DNA of 16,541 nt from an uncultured Myxococcales bacterium (GTDB taxonomy: Bacteria > Myxococcota_A > UBA9042), in NCBI GenBank assembly GCA_903917305.1, contig CAIXAA010000277.1, positions 1 through 16,541 of the forward strand, read 5' to 3'. Below the pieces are notes generated by a model. That model saw nothing but the letters and a program-made list of their open reading frames with translations, was not told the DNA's origin and ran no database searches. Positions 8,646-16,400 of this stretch are shown here, piece after piece; the first letter of the stretch is position 1, and each line of letters starts with the position of its first letter. A program made the position numbers and the translations under genes.

Positions 8646-9523
8646 AAGCTTCGGCTGGAACGCTGTTTGTCGTCGCGACGCCCATCGGCCACCTCGGCGA
8701 CCTGACGCCGCGCGCTGCGGAGACCCTGGCGGCGGTCGACCTCGTCCTGTGCGAAGACACGCGTCACACGGCAAGGTTGTTGAATCACCTCGGGTTGCAG
8801 AAGGCGACGTGGTCGCTGCACGCGCACAACGAGCAGGAGCGCGTCGCCTCGGTGCTCGAGCGCCTCGCCGGTGGCGAGTCCATCGCGCTGGTGTCGGACG
8901 CGGGGACGCCGTGCCTGTCCGACCCGGGCGCGCGTCTGGTCGATGCTGTGCAATCCGCTGACATGACGGTGCGAACCCTGCCGGGGCCATTCGCCGCCGC
9001 GGCCGCGTTGGCTGGCAGCGGCCTGTGCCCGGTTCCCTTTGCCTTCTGGGGGTTTGTCGCCAAGAAGTCGTCGGAGCGGCGCGAGCAGCTGCGCCTGCGC
9101 CTGCAGGCCGGACCCGAAGGCCCGATGACCCACGCCTTCTACGTGCCCGGTCGTGATCTCATCGATTTTGCGGAGGATGTCGAGGCGGTGGCGCCGCGTT
9201 GCCGCCTCGTGCTGGCGCGGGAGCTGACCAAGATCCACGAGACCTGGCTGCGCGGCACGCCGGCCGAGGTTCGCGGCCTGGTGCAGGAGGAGCACCTGCG
9301 CGGTGAGGCCGTGGCGCTCTGCGAAATCACGGCACAAAGTGCGCCGGGTGAGAAGCAGGAGCCGGCGGACGCGCGCGAGCTCGTGGCGCGGGCCAAGGCG
9401 GCGGGCCGCGACCGCAAGGAGGCGCTGCGCGACATCGGGCAGAAGACCGGGCTGGCGCGGCGGGTGTTGTACGGCCTGTGGCTGGGCTCGGAGCGGGAGC
9501 CGGAGCCCGAATCCGAACCGTGA
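8642..9523 (+). CDS. rsmI: 16S rRNA (cytidine1402-2'-O)-methyltransferase
   Basis: RsmI uses S-adenosylmethionine to 2'-O-methylate C1402 in the ribosomal decoding centre. The 293-aa product is close to the E. coli length. Diagnostic motifs of this tetrapyrrole-methylase-fold family are present: VATPIGHLGDLTPRA (11-25), CEDTRHTARLL (37-47), LVSDAGTPCLSDPG (83-96), LPGPFAA (113-119) and LARELTKIHE (191-200). The start is TTG 8642, overlapping the pyrG stop as TTGA; the frame is open upstream but homology begins here. The Shine-Dalgarno is weak, so translation probably depends on coupling to pyrG. Oddities: the usual YESxHR-like motif is replaced by YVPGRD (167-172), and the C-terminus is a Glu/Pro tail (REPEPESEP) that overlaps the downstream inverted repeat. 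Confidence 0.95.
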
Positions 9524-9546
9524 CCGGCACCCGAACCGGCTCCCGC
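9493..9546. terminator. Inverted repeat between convergent rsmI and yceI, possible bidirectional terminator
   Basis: GCGGGAGCCGG (9493-9503) and CCGGCTCCCGC (9536-9546) are perfect 11-bp inverted repeats separated by 32 nt. They straddle the rsmI stop and the 28-bp gap to the yceI stop. The position between convergent genes suits a terminator working in both directions, but there is no T-run on either strand, so it is not a canonical intrinsic terminator. Confidence 0.4.
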
Positions 9547-9551
9547 GTCCG

Positions 9552-10085
9552 CTACGCCGGCGCGCGAATCGCTTCGATCTCGATTTCGATCTCGACCTCG
9601 TCGCCGACCAGCACGCCGCCCGCTTCGAGCGCGGCGTTGTAGGTCAGGCCGAAGTCCTTGCGCGACAAGCGCGTGTGCGCGGCGAACGCGGCGCGGTGGT
9701 TGCCCCACGGATCCTTGCCTTCGCCGGTGCGCTCGACCTTGAGCGTCACCGGGCGCGTCGCGCCGCGGATGGTCAGGTCGCCGTGCACCAGCAAATCATC
9801 GCCCTTGGGCTCGATCGACTGGCTCTCGAAGGTCATCTTGGGGAACTCCTCGACATTGAAGAAGTCCGCCGAGCGCAGGTGCGCGTCGCGGTCCGCCACG
9901 CCGGTCTGGATGCTGGTCGTGTCCAGGCTGGCCGAGATCCTGGCGGTCGTCGGGCTGCTGGGGTCGTACGCGAGGCTCGCCTGCCACGTGCCGAAGGTGC
10001 CGCGCACCTTGCTGATCATCATGTGGCGGACCTTGAAGGAGACGGCGGAGTGGGTGGTGTCGATGGTCCAGGACGTGGCGGCCAT
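9552..10085 (-). CDS. YceI-family lipocalin-like protein, cytoplasmic form
   Basis: The 177-aa protein is a YceI-like domain from end to end. The N-terminus SWTIDTTHSAVSFKVRHMMISKVRGTF is the typical opening of the family, followed by the ASLDTTSIQTG, RDAHLRSADFFNVEEFP, GDLTIRGATRPV and LSRKDFGL blocks. YceI domains form an extended lipocalin-like barrel that binds long isoprenoid or amide lipids. E. coli YceI is periplasmic, but this protein has no signal peptide, so it is probably cytoplasmic. ATG 10085 has AAGGAG 7 nt upstream. It lies 185 bp downstream of the MoaD-MoaE fusion on the same strand and seems to have its own promoter. The ligand cannot be told from the sequence. Confidence 0.93.
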   Translation of the reverse strand: MAATSWTIDTTHSAVSFKVRHMMISKVRGTFGTWQASLAYDPSSPTTARISASLDTTSIQTGVADRDAHLRSADFFNVEEFPKMTFESQSIEPKGDDLLVHGDLTIRGATRPVTLKVERTGEGKDPWGNHRAAFAAHTRLSRKDFGLTYNAALEAGGVLVGDEVEIEIEIEAIRAPA

Positions 10086-10160
10086 GGTGGAACTCCTTGA
10101 ACGAAAAGGGGAGCTGCGGCAGCGGGCGAACCTCGCACCGACGCTTGTGCTGTACGAGAC

Positions 10161-10195
10161 AAGCTAGGGGATGCCGCGTGGCGACACAATCCCCT
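10161..10195 (-). promoter_or_regulatory. Candidate yceI promoter with inverted repeat between -35 and -10
   Basis: On the minus strand TTGTGT (10189-10184), 17 nt, then TAGCTT (10166-10161) is a weak promoter match. A perfect 7-bp inverted repeat, AGGGGAT (10166-10172) and ATCCCCT (10189-10195) with 16 nt between, brackets the spacer. That arrangement is where a repressor or MerR-like activator would bind. The predicted transcript would have a leader of roughly 70 nt. Low certainty. Confidence 0.3.
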
Positions 10196-10270
10196 GCGAA
10201 CGCACAGAACTGTTTCCGCTTGTGGACAATCGGCCGCAGTTTGGCGGGCCACGGCGCGCGAGCCAGGTCG

Positions 10271-10939
10271 CTACGGCGTCGGGCTCGTCCACGCGGCGCC
10301 ATCCGCCGTCGTCTCCTTCTTCCAAATCGGCACGCGCTTCTTGAGCTCGTCGATCACGTAGGCGCAGCCGGCGAAGGCTTCCTTGCGGTGCGGCGCCGCG
10401 ACCGCGATGTCCACGGCAACCCCGCCAAGTTCGACACGACCCAGCCGGTGCGCGACGCGGGCGTCGGTCAGGCCGAAGCGGGCGATGGCCTCCTCGCAGA
10501 TGCGCGCCAGCTCCTTCTCGGCCAGCGGCGCGTGGGCCGAGAACTCGAGAAAATGCACGGATTTTCCAAGGTTCTCCTTGCGCACGATCCCGGTGAACGT
10601 CGCGAGGCCGCCGGCGCCATCGGTGGCGAGTTCGCGCGCCATTTCACCGACTTCCAGCGGGCGCTCACACAGGAGCACCCGCGGCGCGCCACCGCTGGCT
10701 GGCGGCAGGACGAGCAACTCGTCGCCCGGATGGATCACCTCGTCTTCAAAGCAGAACTCGTCCATGCGGGCGAAACGCGCGGCGGGCAGGATGCGCGCCA
10801 GACCGGGATGCAGCTGCTGCAAGCGAGCGCGCAGCCCGGCGAAACCTTCGGCGTCGACGAAGGGCACGGTCTCGACGTCGCAGCCGGCACCGTCGCGGGC
10901 GCTCGCGAAATAGCGAATCGTCAGGATTGGAGCGGACAT
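10271..10939 (-). CDS. MoaD-MoaE fusion: molybdopterin synthase in one chain
   Basis: Molybdopterin synthase puts two sulfurs into precursor Z (cPMP) to make molybdopterin. Here both subunits are one 222-aa chain. Residues 1-84 are MoaD (ubiquitin fold, ILTIRYFASARDGAG) ending at Gly83-Gly84 in LLVLPPASGG, where a free MoaD would end. Residues 85-222 are MoaE: FTGIVRKENLGKSVHFLEF (116-134), AHRLGRVELGG (163-173), AAPHRKEAFAGC (181-192) and the catalytic lysine pair Lys200 and Lys207 (ELKKRVPIWKKE), 7 apart as in E. coli Lys119/Lys126. The thiocarboxylate carrier requires a free Gly-Gly C-terminus, so cleavage after Gly84 is expected, as reported for mycobacterial MoaX. ATG 10939 uses a TGAGG ribosome-binding site that overlaps the helicase stop codon. 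No other moa gene is nearby. Confidence 0.92.
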   Translation of the reverse strand: MSAPILTIRYFASARDGAGCDVETVPFVDAEGFAGLRARLQQLHPGLARILPAARFARMDEFCFEDEVIHPGDELLVLPPASGGAPRVLLCERPLEVGEMARELATDGAGGLATFTGIVRKENLGKSVHFLEFSAHAPLAEKELARICEEAIARFGLTDARVAHRLGRVELGGVAVDIAVAAPHRKEAFAGCAYVIDELKKRVPIWKKETTADGAAWTSPTP

Positions 10940-10946
10940 CTGTGCC

Positions 10947-13286
10947 TCACGCCGGATCGACATAGCGAGCGACGATGCGCTTGACCCCGACACCCGGGAA
11001 CTGCACGGTCAGGCGCGCTTCGCTGCCTTGGCCTTCGGATTCCATGACTTTGCCGATGCCGAACTGCTTGTGGCGCACGCGACCGCCGACGGCATACGGG
11101 CTGTCGCTGCTGCGGTCGTAGACCGGCTCCTCGTCGCGCGCCGCCTTGGCCGGCATCCCGCCCACGCGCTGCGCCCACGCGCCGTTGCGCACGCCAAAGC
11201 CATTGGAACGCCCGGCTTGCGCGGTCTGACCCCAGCCTGTCGTCTGCCGCCACGCGCCACCCGGGCTGTCGACCTCGACCACTTCGGGCGGCAGCTGCTG
11301 CAAAAAGCGCGAAGGATCCGACGGCATCGGCTCGCCGCCGAAGCGCCGCCGCGTGCGCGAGTGGCTCAGGTGCAGGCGCTTGCGCGCCCGCGTCATGGCC
11401 ACGTAGAACAGCCGGCGCTCCTCCTCCACGGCGTGCTCGTCGTCGACGCCCTCGCCGCGCGCGCCGCCCAGCGCGTTGGCGTGCGGCAGCAGGCCTTCCT
11501 CCACGCCGACGACAAAAGCGTAGTCGTATTCGAGGCCTTTGGTGGAGTGCATCGTCATCAGCGAGACCTTCTCGCCATCGTCCCCCAGCTTGTCCGTGTC
11601 CGCGACCAGGGCCACCTGCTCCAAAAAGCCGCGCAGCGTCGGGTCTTCCGCGGACTCGGCGTGCTCCGCCATCGCGGACAGCAGCTGGTCCAGGTTCTCC
11701 AGCCGGCCTTCCGCTTCGAGCGAGCCATCTTCCTTGAGCGCCTCGCGCAAGCCGCTCTGCTCCAGGACCATCTTGCCGACGACGTGCGCCTTCTGCGTCT
11801 CGATGCCGTCGCGCATCTTGGCCACGAGGTGCATGAACGTCTTGAGCTTTTCGTGCGCCTTCGTGCCGCCGCCGCGCAGCATCAGCTCGCAGGCTTCCGG
11901 CACGGCGATGCCGCGCTGCGCCGCCAGGTCGTTCACCGCGTCGAGCGTCACCTTGCCGATGCCGCGCTTGGGCGACACGACGGCGCGCAGCCAGCCCGCG
12001 GAATCATTGGGATTCACCAGCAGGCGGCACCAGGACAGCGCGTCCTTGATCTCCGCCCGCTCGTAGAAGCGCTGCCCGCCGATCAGCGCGTACGGCAACC
12101 GGAAACGCCGCATCGACTCTTCCAGCACCCGCGACAGCGCGTTGGTGCGGTAGAAGACGGCGATCTCCGACAGGCGTGTGATGCCGCGCAACTGCTCGAT
12201 TTGACGGGCGACCCAGTCGGCCTCGTCGCGATCGCTGGCGGCGACGTGGAGCTTGATCTTGTCGCCCGCGCCCGCCTCGGTCCACAGGACCTTGCCGTGC
12301 CGCGTGGCGTTGTGCGCGACCACCGCGGTGCTCGCCGCCAGGATGTTCGCGGTGGAGCGGTAGTTGCGCTCGAGCTTGATGACCTGCGCGCCCGGGAAGA
12401 TCTTGGGGAATCCCAGGATGTTGCCGACTTCCGCGCCGCGCCAGGAGTAGATGCTCTGATCGTCATCGCCGACGACGCACAAGTTGCCGTGCACGCTCGT
12501 CAAAAGCTTGAGCAGCTCGAACTGGGCGTGGTTGGTGTCCTGGAACTCGTCGACGAGGACGTAGCGAAAGCGCCGCGCAAACTGCTGACACGCCTCAGGA
12601 TTCTGCGCCAGCACCTGCACCGGCCGCATGATCAGGTCGCCGAAGTCGACGGCGTCGGCGGCGCGCATGTCGGCCTCGTAGCGTTCGTAGACCTTCAACG
12701 CCAGAGAATCGAAGGTCGAATCCGCCAGGTCCAGGAGGCGCTGATCGCCCGGCAGCAGGCAGCGGTTCTTGGCCCTGTCGATGAACGACGCGAAACTCTT
12801 CGGCTTGTGGTGGTCGTCGTTGATGTTCAGCGCTTTCATCACGCGGCCGATCATCCGCACCTGGTCATCCGTGTCGTAGATCGAGAAGCCCGGCTGCAGT
12901 CCCGCCAGGCCTGCGAGTTGACGCAGCATCTTGACGCCGATCGAGTGGAACGTGCCCAGCCAGATGTCGCCCGCGGCATCGCCGAGCAGGTGCGCGACGC
13001 GCTCGCGCATCTCGCCGGCGGCCTTGTTGGTGAACGTCATCGCCAGGATCTGCCACGCCGGCACGTGCTGGCGCGCAATCAGCCAGGCGATGCGGTGCGT
13101 AATCACGCGCGTCTTGCCCGAACCGGCACCGGCCAGCACCAGCAGCGGACCCTCGGTGGTCACCACGGCGCGGCGCTGCTCCGGATTGAGCTTGGCCAGA
13201 AGGGGATCGTCGTCGCGTGACGCGGGCGCGGGGACGGGAACGTCCTCCGGTGGCGCGAACAGGTCGGGTTGAGGCTTCATCGACAT
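10947..13286 (-). CDS. pcrA: UvrD/PcrA-type SF1A DNA helicase
   Basis: This is a 3'-to-5' superfamily 1A helicase for nucleotide excision repair, mismatch repair and removal of recombination or stalled transcription complexes. All motifs are present in the 779-aa protein: I AGAGSGKT (52-59), Ia TFTNKAAGEMRER, II VDEFQDTN (245-252), III DQSIYSWRGA (276-285), IV LERNYRST (305-312), V MTMHSTKGLEYD and VI RRLFYVAMTRARKRL. The last 47 residues or so (VGGRVRHKQFGIGKV...) form the PcrA/UvrD Tudor-like domain that contacts RNA polymerase. The start is uncertain: ATG 13286, ATG 13280 and an upstream TTG 13346 are all in frame and none has a clear Shine-Dalgarno. The first 30 residues are Pro/Asp-rich with QPDLF at 6-10, reminiscent of a sliding-clamp-binding peptide. 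It is followed 7 nt later by the MoaD-MoaE gene. Confidence 0.96.
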   Translation of the reverse strand: MSMKPQPDLFAPPEDVPVPAPASRDDDPLLAKLNPEQRRAVVTTEGPLLVLAGAGSGKTRVITHRIAWLIARQHVPAWQILAMTFTNKAAGEMRERVAHLLGDAAGDIWLGTFHSIGVKMLRQLAGLAGLQPGFSIYDTDDQVRMIGRVMKALNINDDHHKPKSFASFIDRAKNRCLLPGDQRLLDLADSTFDSLALKVYERYEADMRAADAVDFGDLIMRPVQVLAQNPEACQQFARRFRYVLVDEFQDTNHAQFELLKLLTSVHGNLCVVGDDDQSIYSWRGAEVGNILGFPKIFPGAQVIKLERNYRSTANILAASTAVVAHNATRHGKVLWTEAGAGDKIKLHVAASDRDEADWVARQIEQLRGITRLSEIAVFYRTNALSRVLEESMRRFRLPYALIGGQRFYERAEIKDALSWCRLLVNPNDSAGWLRAVVSPKRGIGKVTLDAVNDLAAQRGIAVPEACELMLRGGGTKAHEKLKTFMHLVAKMRDGIETQKAHVVGKMVLEQSGLREALKEDGSLEAEGRLENLDQLLSAMAEHAESAEDPTLRGFLEQVALVADTDKLGDDGEKVSLMTMHSTKGLEYDYAFVVGVEEGLLPHANALGGARGEGVDDEHAVEEERRLFYVAMTRARKRLHLSHSRTRRRFGGEPMPSDPSRFLQQLPPEVVEVDSPGGAWRQTTGWGQTAQAGRSNGFGVRNGAWAQRVGGMPAKAARDEEPVYDRSSDSPYAVGGRVRHKQFGIGKVMESEGQGSEARLTVQFPGVGVKRIVARYVDPA

Positions 13287-13401
13287 GGCGCAAGCAGAGC
13301 ATGCCGGCTGCCGGTCATCAAGCAGCAAGCAGTCCAAAGTGGACAAGTCGGCCGCAGTCCGCTAATTCGCGGCGCGCGGCCGCAAGCCGCGGGGTTGCTG
13401 C

Positions 13402-14214
13402 ATGTCCGCGTTCGTCTCCCGCATCTTCGCCGTCGTCTTCACGGAGCCTTGGGCCCGCGTCGACGCCCGCGACAAGGCCAGCCATGTCGGTCGCTTGACC
13501 GCGCGCCAGGCCACGCTCGTCACTGGCATCGTCACGGCGCTCATGCTGGTGCTGCTGCGCTTTGTCGTGATGGATCGCGAAGTTCAAGCCGGCATGGCGA
13601 CCCTCGCCGCCGAAGCCGCCGGCTGGATCAACGCGGATCTCGGCCAGACCATCGCGCGCCACCACCGCCTGGGCATCAACCTGTCCTGGTGCGTCGGCTG
13701 CTTCCTGTGCTACTTCGCCATCCCGTCGCTGGTCGTGCGCCACGTTTTTGGCTTGACGCTCGCGGACTTCTACCTCACGCCGCGCGAGTACTTCAGCCAC
13801 CTGCCGCTGTACGGCCTGCTGTTCCTCCCGGTCGGCCTGCTCGTGCTCGCCGTGGCCAACACCCCGGAATTCCTCGCCGCCTACCCGTTCTACGAGAGCC
13901 CCACCCACGGCGCGGACCAGCTGTGGTGGGAGGCGGGCTACGCCCTGCAGTTCTTCGCGCTCGAGTTCTTCTTTCGCGGCTTCGTGTTGCGCGGCATGGC
14001 GGCGGAGTTCGGCTCGATGGCGATGATGGTCATGATGATCCCGTACTGCATGATCCACTTCGGCAAGCCGCTGCCCGAATGCCTGGGCTCCATCGTCGCC
14101 GGCATGGTCCTGGGCACCTTGGCGATGGACACGCGCAGCATCTGGGGCGGCATCACGATCCACGTCGCCGTCGCCTGGTCGATGGACGCCGCCGCGCTGT
14201 GGCACAAGTCCTAG
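13402..14214 (+). CDS. CPBP-family (CAAX/Rce1-like) intramembrane protease
   Basis: The 270-aa polytopic membrane protein has about six hydrophobic segments, near residues 38-56, 93-120, 136-152, 178-198, 205-220 and 228-262. The C-terminal half is a CPBP (Abi/Rce1-like) domain. Motif 1, normally EExxxR, reads LEFFFR with Glu188 and Arg192. Motif 2 has His219 in YCMIHFGKP. Motif 3 has His254 in GGITIHVAVAWSMD, with Ala where Asn or Asp is common. The nearby SIWGG segment is also typical. CPBP glutamic proteases cleave prenylated proteins, bacteriocin or sorting-signal precursors; in myxobacteria some relatives process C-terminal sorting tags. The missing first Glu means catalysis should not be assumed. 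Start ATG 13402 has only a weak GGGG ribosome-binding site. It diverges from the helicase across about 115 bp. Confidence 0.85.
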   Translation: MSAFVSRIFAVVFTEPWARVDARDKASHVGRLTARQATLVTGIVTALMLVLLRFVVMDREVQAGMATLAAEAAGWINADLGQTIARHHRLGINLSWCVGCFLCYFAIPSLVVRHVFGLTLADFYLTPREYFSHLPLYGLLFLPVGLLVLAVANTPEFLAAYPFYESPTHGADQLWWEAGYALQFFALEFFFRGFVLRGMAAEFGSMAMMVMMIPYCMIHFGKPLPECLGSIVAGMVLGTLAMDTRSIWGGITIHVAVAWSMDAAALWHKS

Positions 14215-14241
14215 GTCCCTGGGGCGTCATGGCGATGTCGC

Positions 14242-14271
14242 TTGACCTCGGTGAGCGCCTGCCGTTACCAT
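14242..14271 (+). promoter_or_regulatory. Candidate promoter for the DksA-like gene
   Basis: TTGACC (14242-14247), 18 nt, then TACCAT (14266-14271): 5 of 6 and 4 of 6 matches to sigma-70 consensus, located just after the membrane protease stop. Transcription would begin around 14278 and give a leader of about 155 nt before the DksA-like start codon. Confidence 0.5.
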
Positions 14272-14309
14272 CGCAAACACTCATAGGCATCCGCTGCGGC
14301 TGGCTGACG

Positions 14310-14407
14310 CGGGCACCCGAAGCGAGAAGCGGGTGTCCGATGGCGGACTTCTTTTGACGGGACGATGGTTCCCGTCGCATTCATCGTTCGCCGCAGCTCC
14401 AGGAGCT
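14310..14407 (+). promoter_or_regulatory. Hairpin-rich 5' leader of the DksA-like gene
   Basis: Three potential RNA hairpins precede the ribosome-binding site. First, CGGGCACCCG (14310-14319) pairs with CGGGTGTCCG (14330-14339): 10 bp with one G-U, around a 10-nt purine-rich loop. Second, GACGGGA (14356-14362) pairs with TCCCGTC (14370-14376), 7 bp with a 7-nt loop. Third, AGCTC (14395-14399) pairs with GAGCT (14403-14407). A five-codon ORF (ATG 14340 to TGA 14357, MADFF) lies between the first two. I do not recognise a known riboswitch. The leader may control translation or stability of the regulator's mRNA. Confidence 0.4.
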
Positions 14408-14432
14408 CGGTGCCGGGACAGAGGAGGATATC

Positions 14433-14855
14433 ATGGCTGATCCTGCCAACGAGCTGGTCGCACTGACCGACGAGCAAGTCGAACAGCAGCGCCTCGCGCT
14501 GATCGAGAAGCGCGAGCGCATCCTCGTGGCCGTCAAGGCTGCGGAACAGAACCAGGATCCGGACGAGCTGCGCGTCGCCGACGAGATGGACCTGTCCAGC
14601 GTCGGCTACGACCAGGCGTTCGAGTTCCGGCTGCGCGACCGCGACGCGACGTTGCTCAAGAAGATCGACAAGGCCATCCGCCGCATCGAGTCGGGCGAGT
14701 ACAACTTCTGCGAGGACTGCGGCAACACCATCGGCTCGGCGCGGTTGCTGGCGCGGCCCGAGGCGAACATGTGCATCGACTGCAAGGAAAAGCAGGAGCA
14801 CATCGAGAAGATGTACGAGAAGCGCCGCCAGCGGATGACGTCCTTCGAGATGTAG
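14433..14855 (+). CDS. DksA/TraR-family RNA polymerase-binding regulator
   Basis: The 140-aa protein has the DksA layout: an N-terminal coiled-coil region (about 12-88) and a C4 zinc finger, Cys93-x2-Cys96-x17-Cys114-x2-Cys117 (FCEDCG ... MCIDCK), followed by a charged C-terminal helix. DksA inserts its coiled coil into the RNA polymerase secondary channel and, with ppGpp, retunes promoters for growth rate and starvation. The coiled-coil tip, DxxDxA in E. coli, reads Asp50-Glu-Met-Asp53-Leu-Ser55: both acids are kept and Ala is replaced by Ser. The start has a strong GAGGAGG (14421-14427) 5 nt upstream. It has its own candidate promoter and structured leader, and a hairpin follows the stop. 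Calling it the organism's main DksA rather than a paralogue would need the whole genome. Confidence 0.93.
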   Translation: MADPANELVALTDEQVEQQRLALIEKRERILVAVKAAEQNQDPDELRVADEMDLSSVGYDQAFEFRLRDRDATLLKKIDKAIRRIESGEYNFCEDCGNTIGSARLLARPEANMCIDCKEKQEHIEKMYEKRRQRMTSFEM

Positions 14856-14861
14856 CGGCCC

Positions 14862-14877
14862 GGGGTCCATCGACCCC
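14862..14877 (+). terminator. Hairpin after the DksA-like gene
   Basis: GGGGTC (14862-14867) pairs perfectly with GACCCC (14872-14877) around a CATC loop, 6 nt after the stop codon, followed by TCTC rather than a clean T-run. It could terminate or attenuate transcription before the FHA activator gene, or stabilise the 3' end. Confidence 0.4.
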
Positions 14878-14919
14878 TCTCGACAACCGCGACATTCTGC
14901 AGCAAGCTCGGCGCGGGGC

Positions 14920-16368
<1,449 letters not shown>

Positions 16369-16400
16369 CTTCGCAACACGTTGATTGGAAAGGGTAGGCT

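Noticed and set aside
10219..10229. TTGTCCACA-like sequence (minus strand), similar to a DnaA box, with a related TTGTCCACT near 13338-13346
   Set aside because: The third base does not fit the consensus, the two sites are 3 kb apart and there is no AT-rich region or dnaA/dnaN context.
11028..13220. A 730-codon plus-strand frame opposite the helicase
   Set aside because: It is the antisense shadow of a complete UvrD/PcrA gene; its translation is His/Arg/Leu-rich without motifs, as expected from GC-rich antisense frames.
13340..13368. TGGACA-17-TAATTC as a promoter for the CPBP protease
   Set aside because: The -35 is fair but the -10 matches only 2 of 6; not strong enough to call. The rest of the 115-bp divergent gap shows only GC-rich palindromic sequence.
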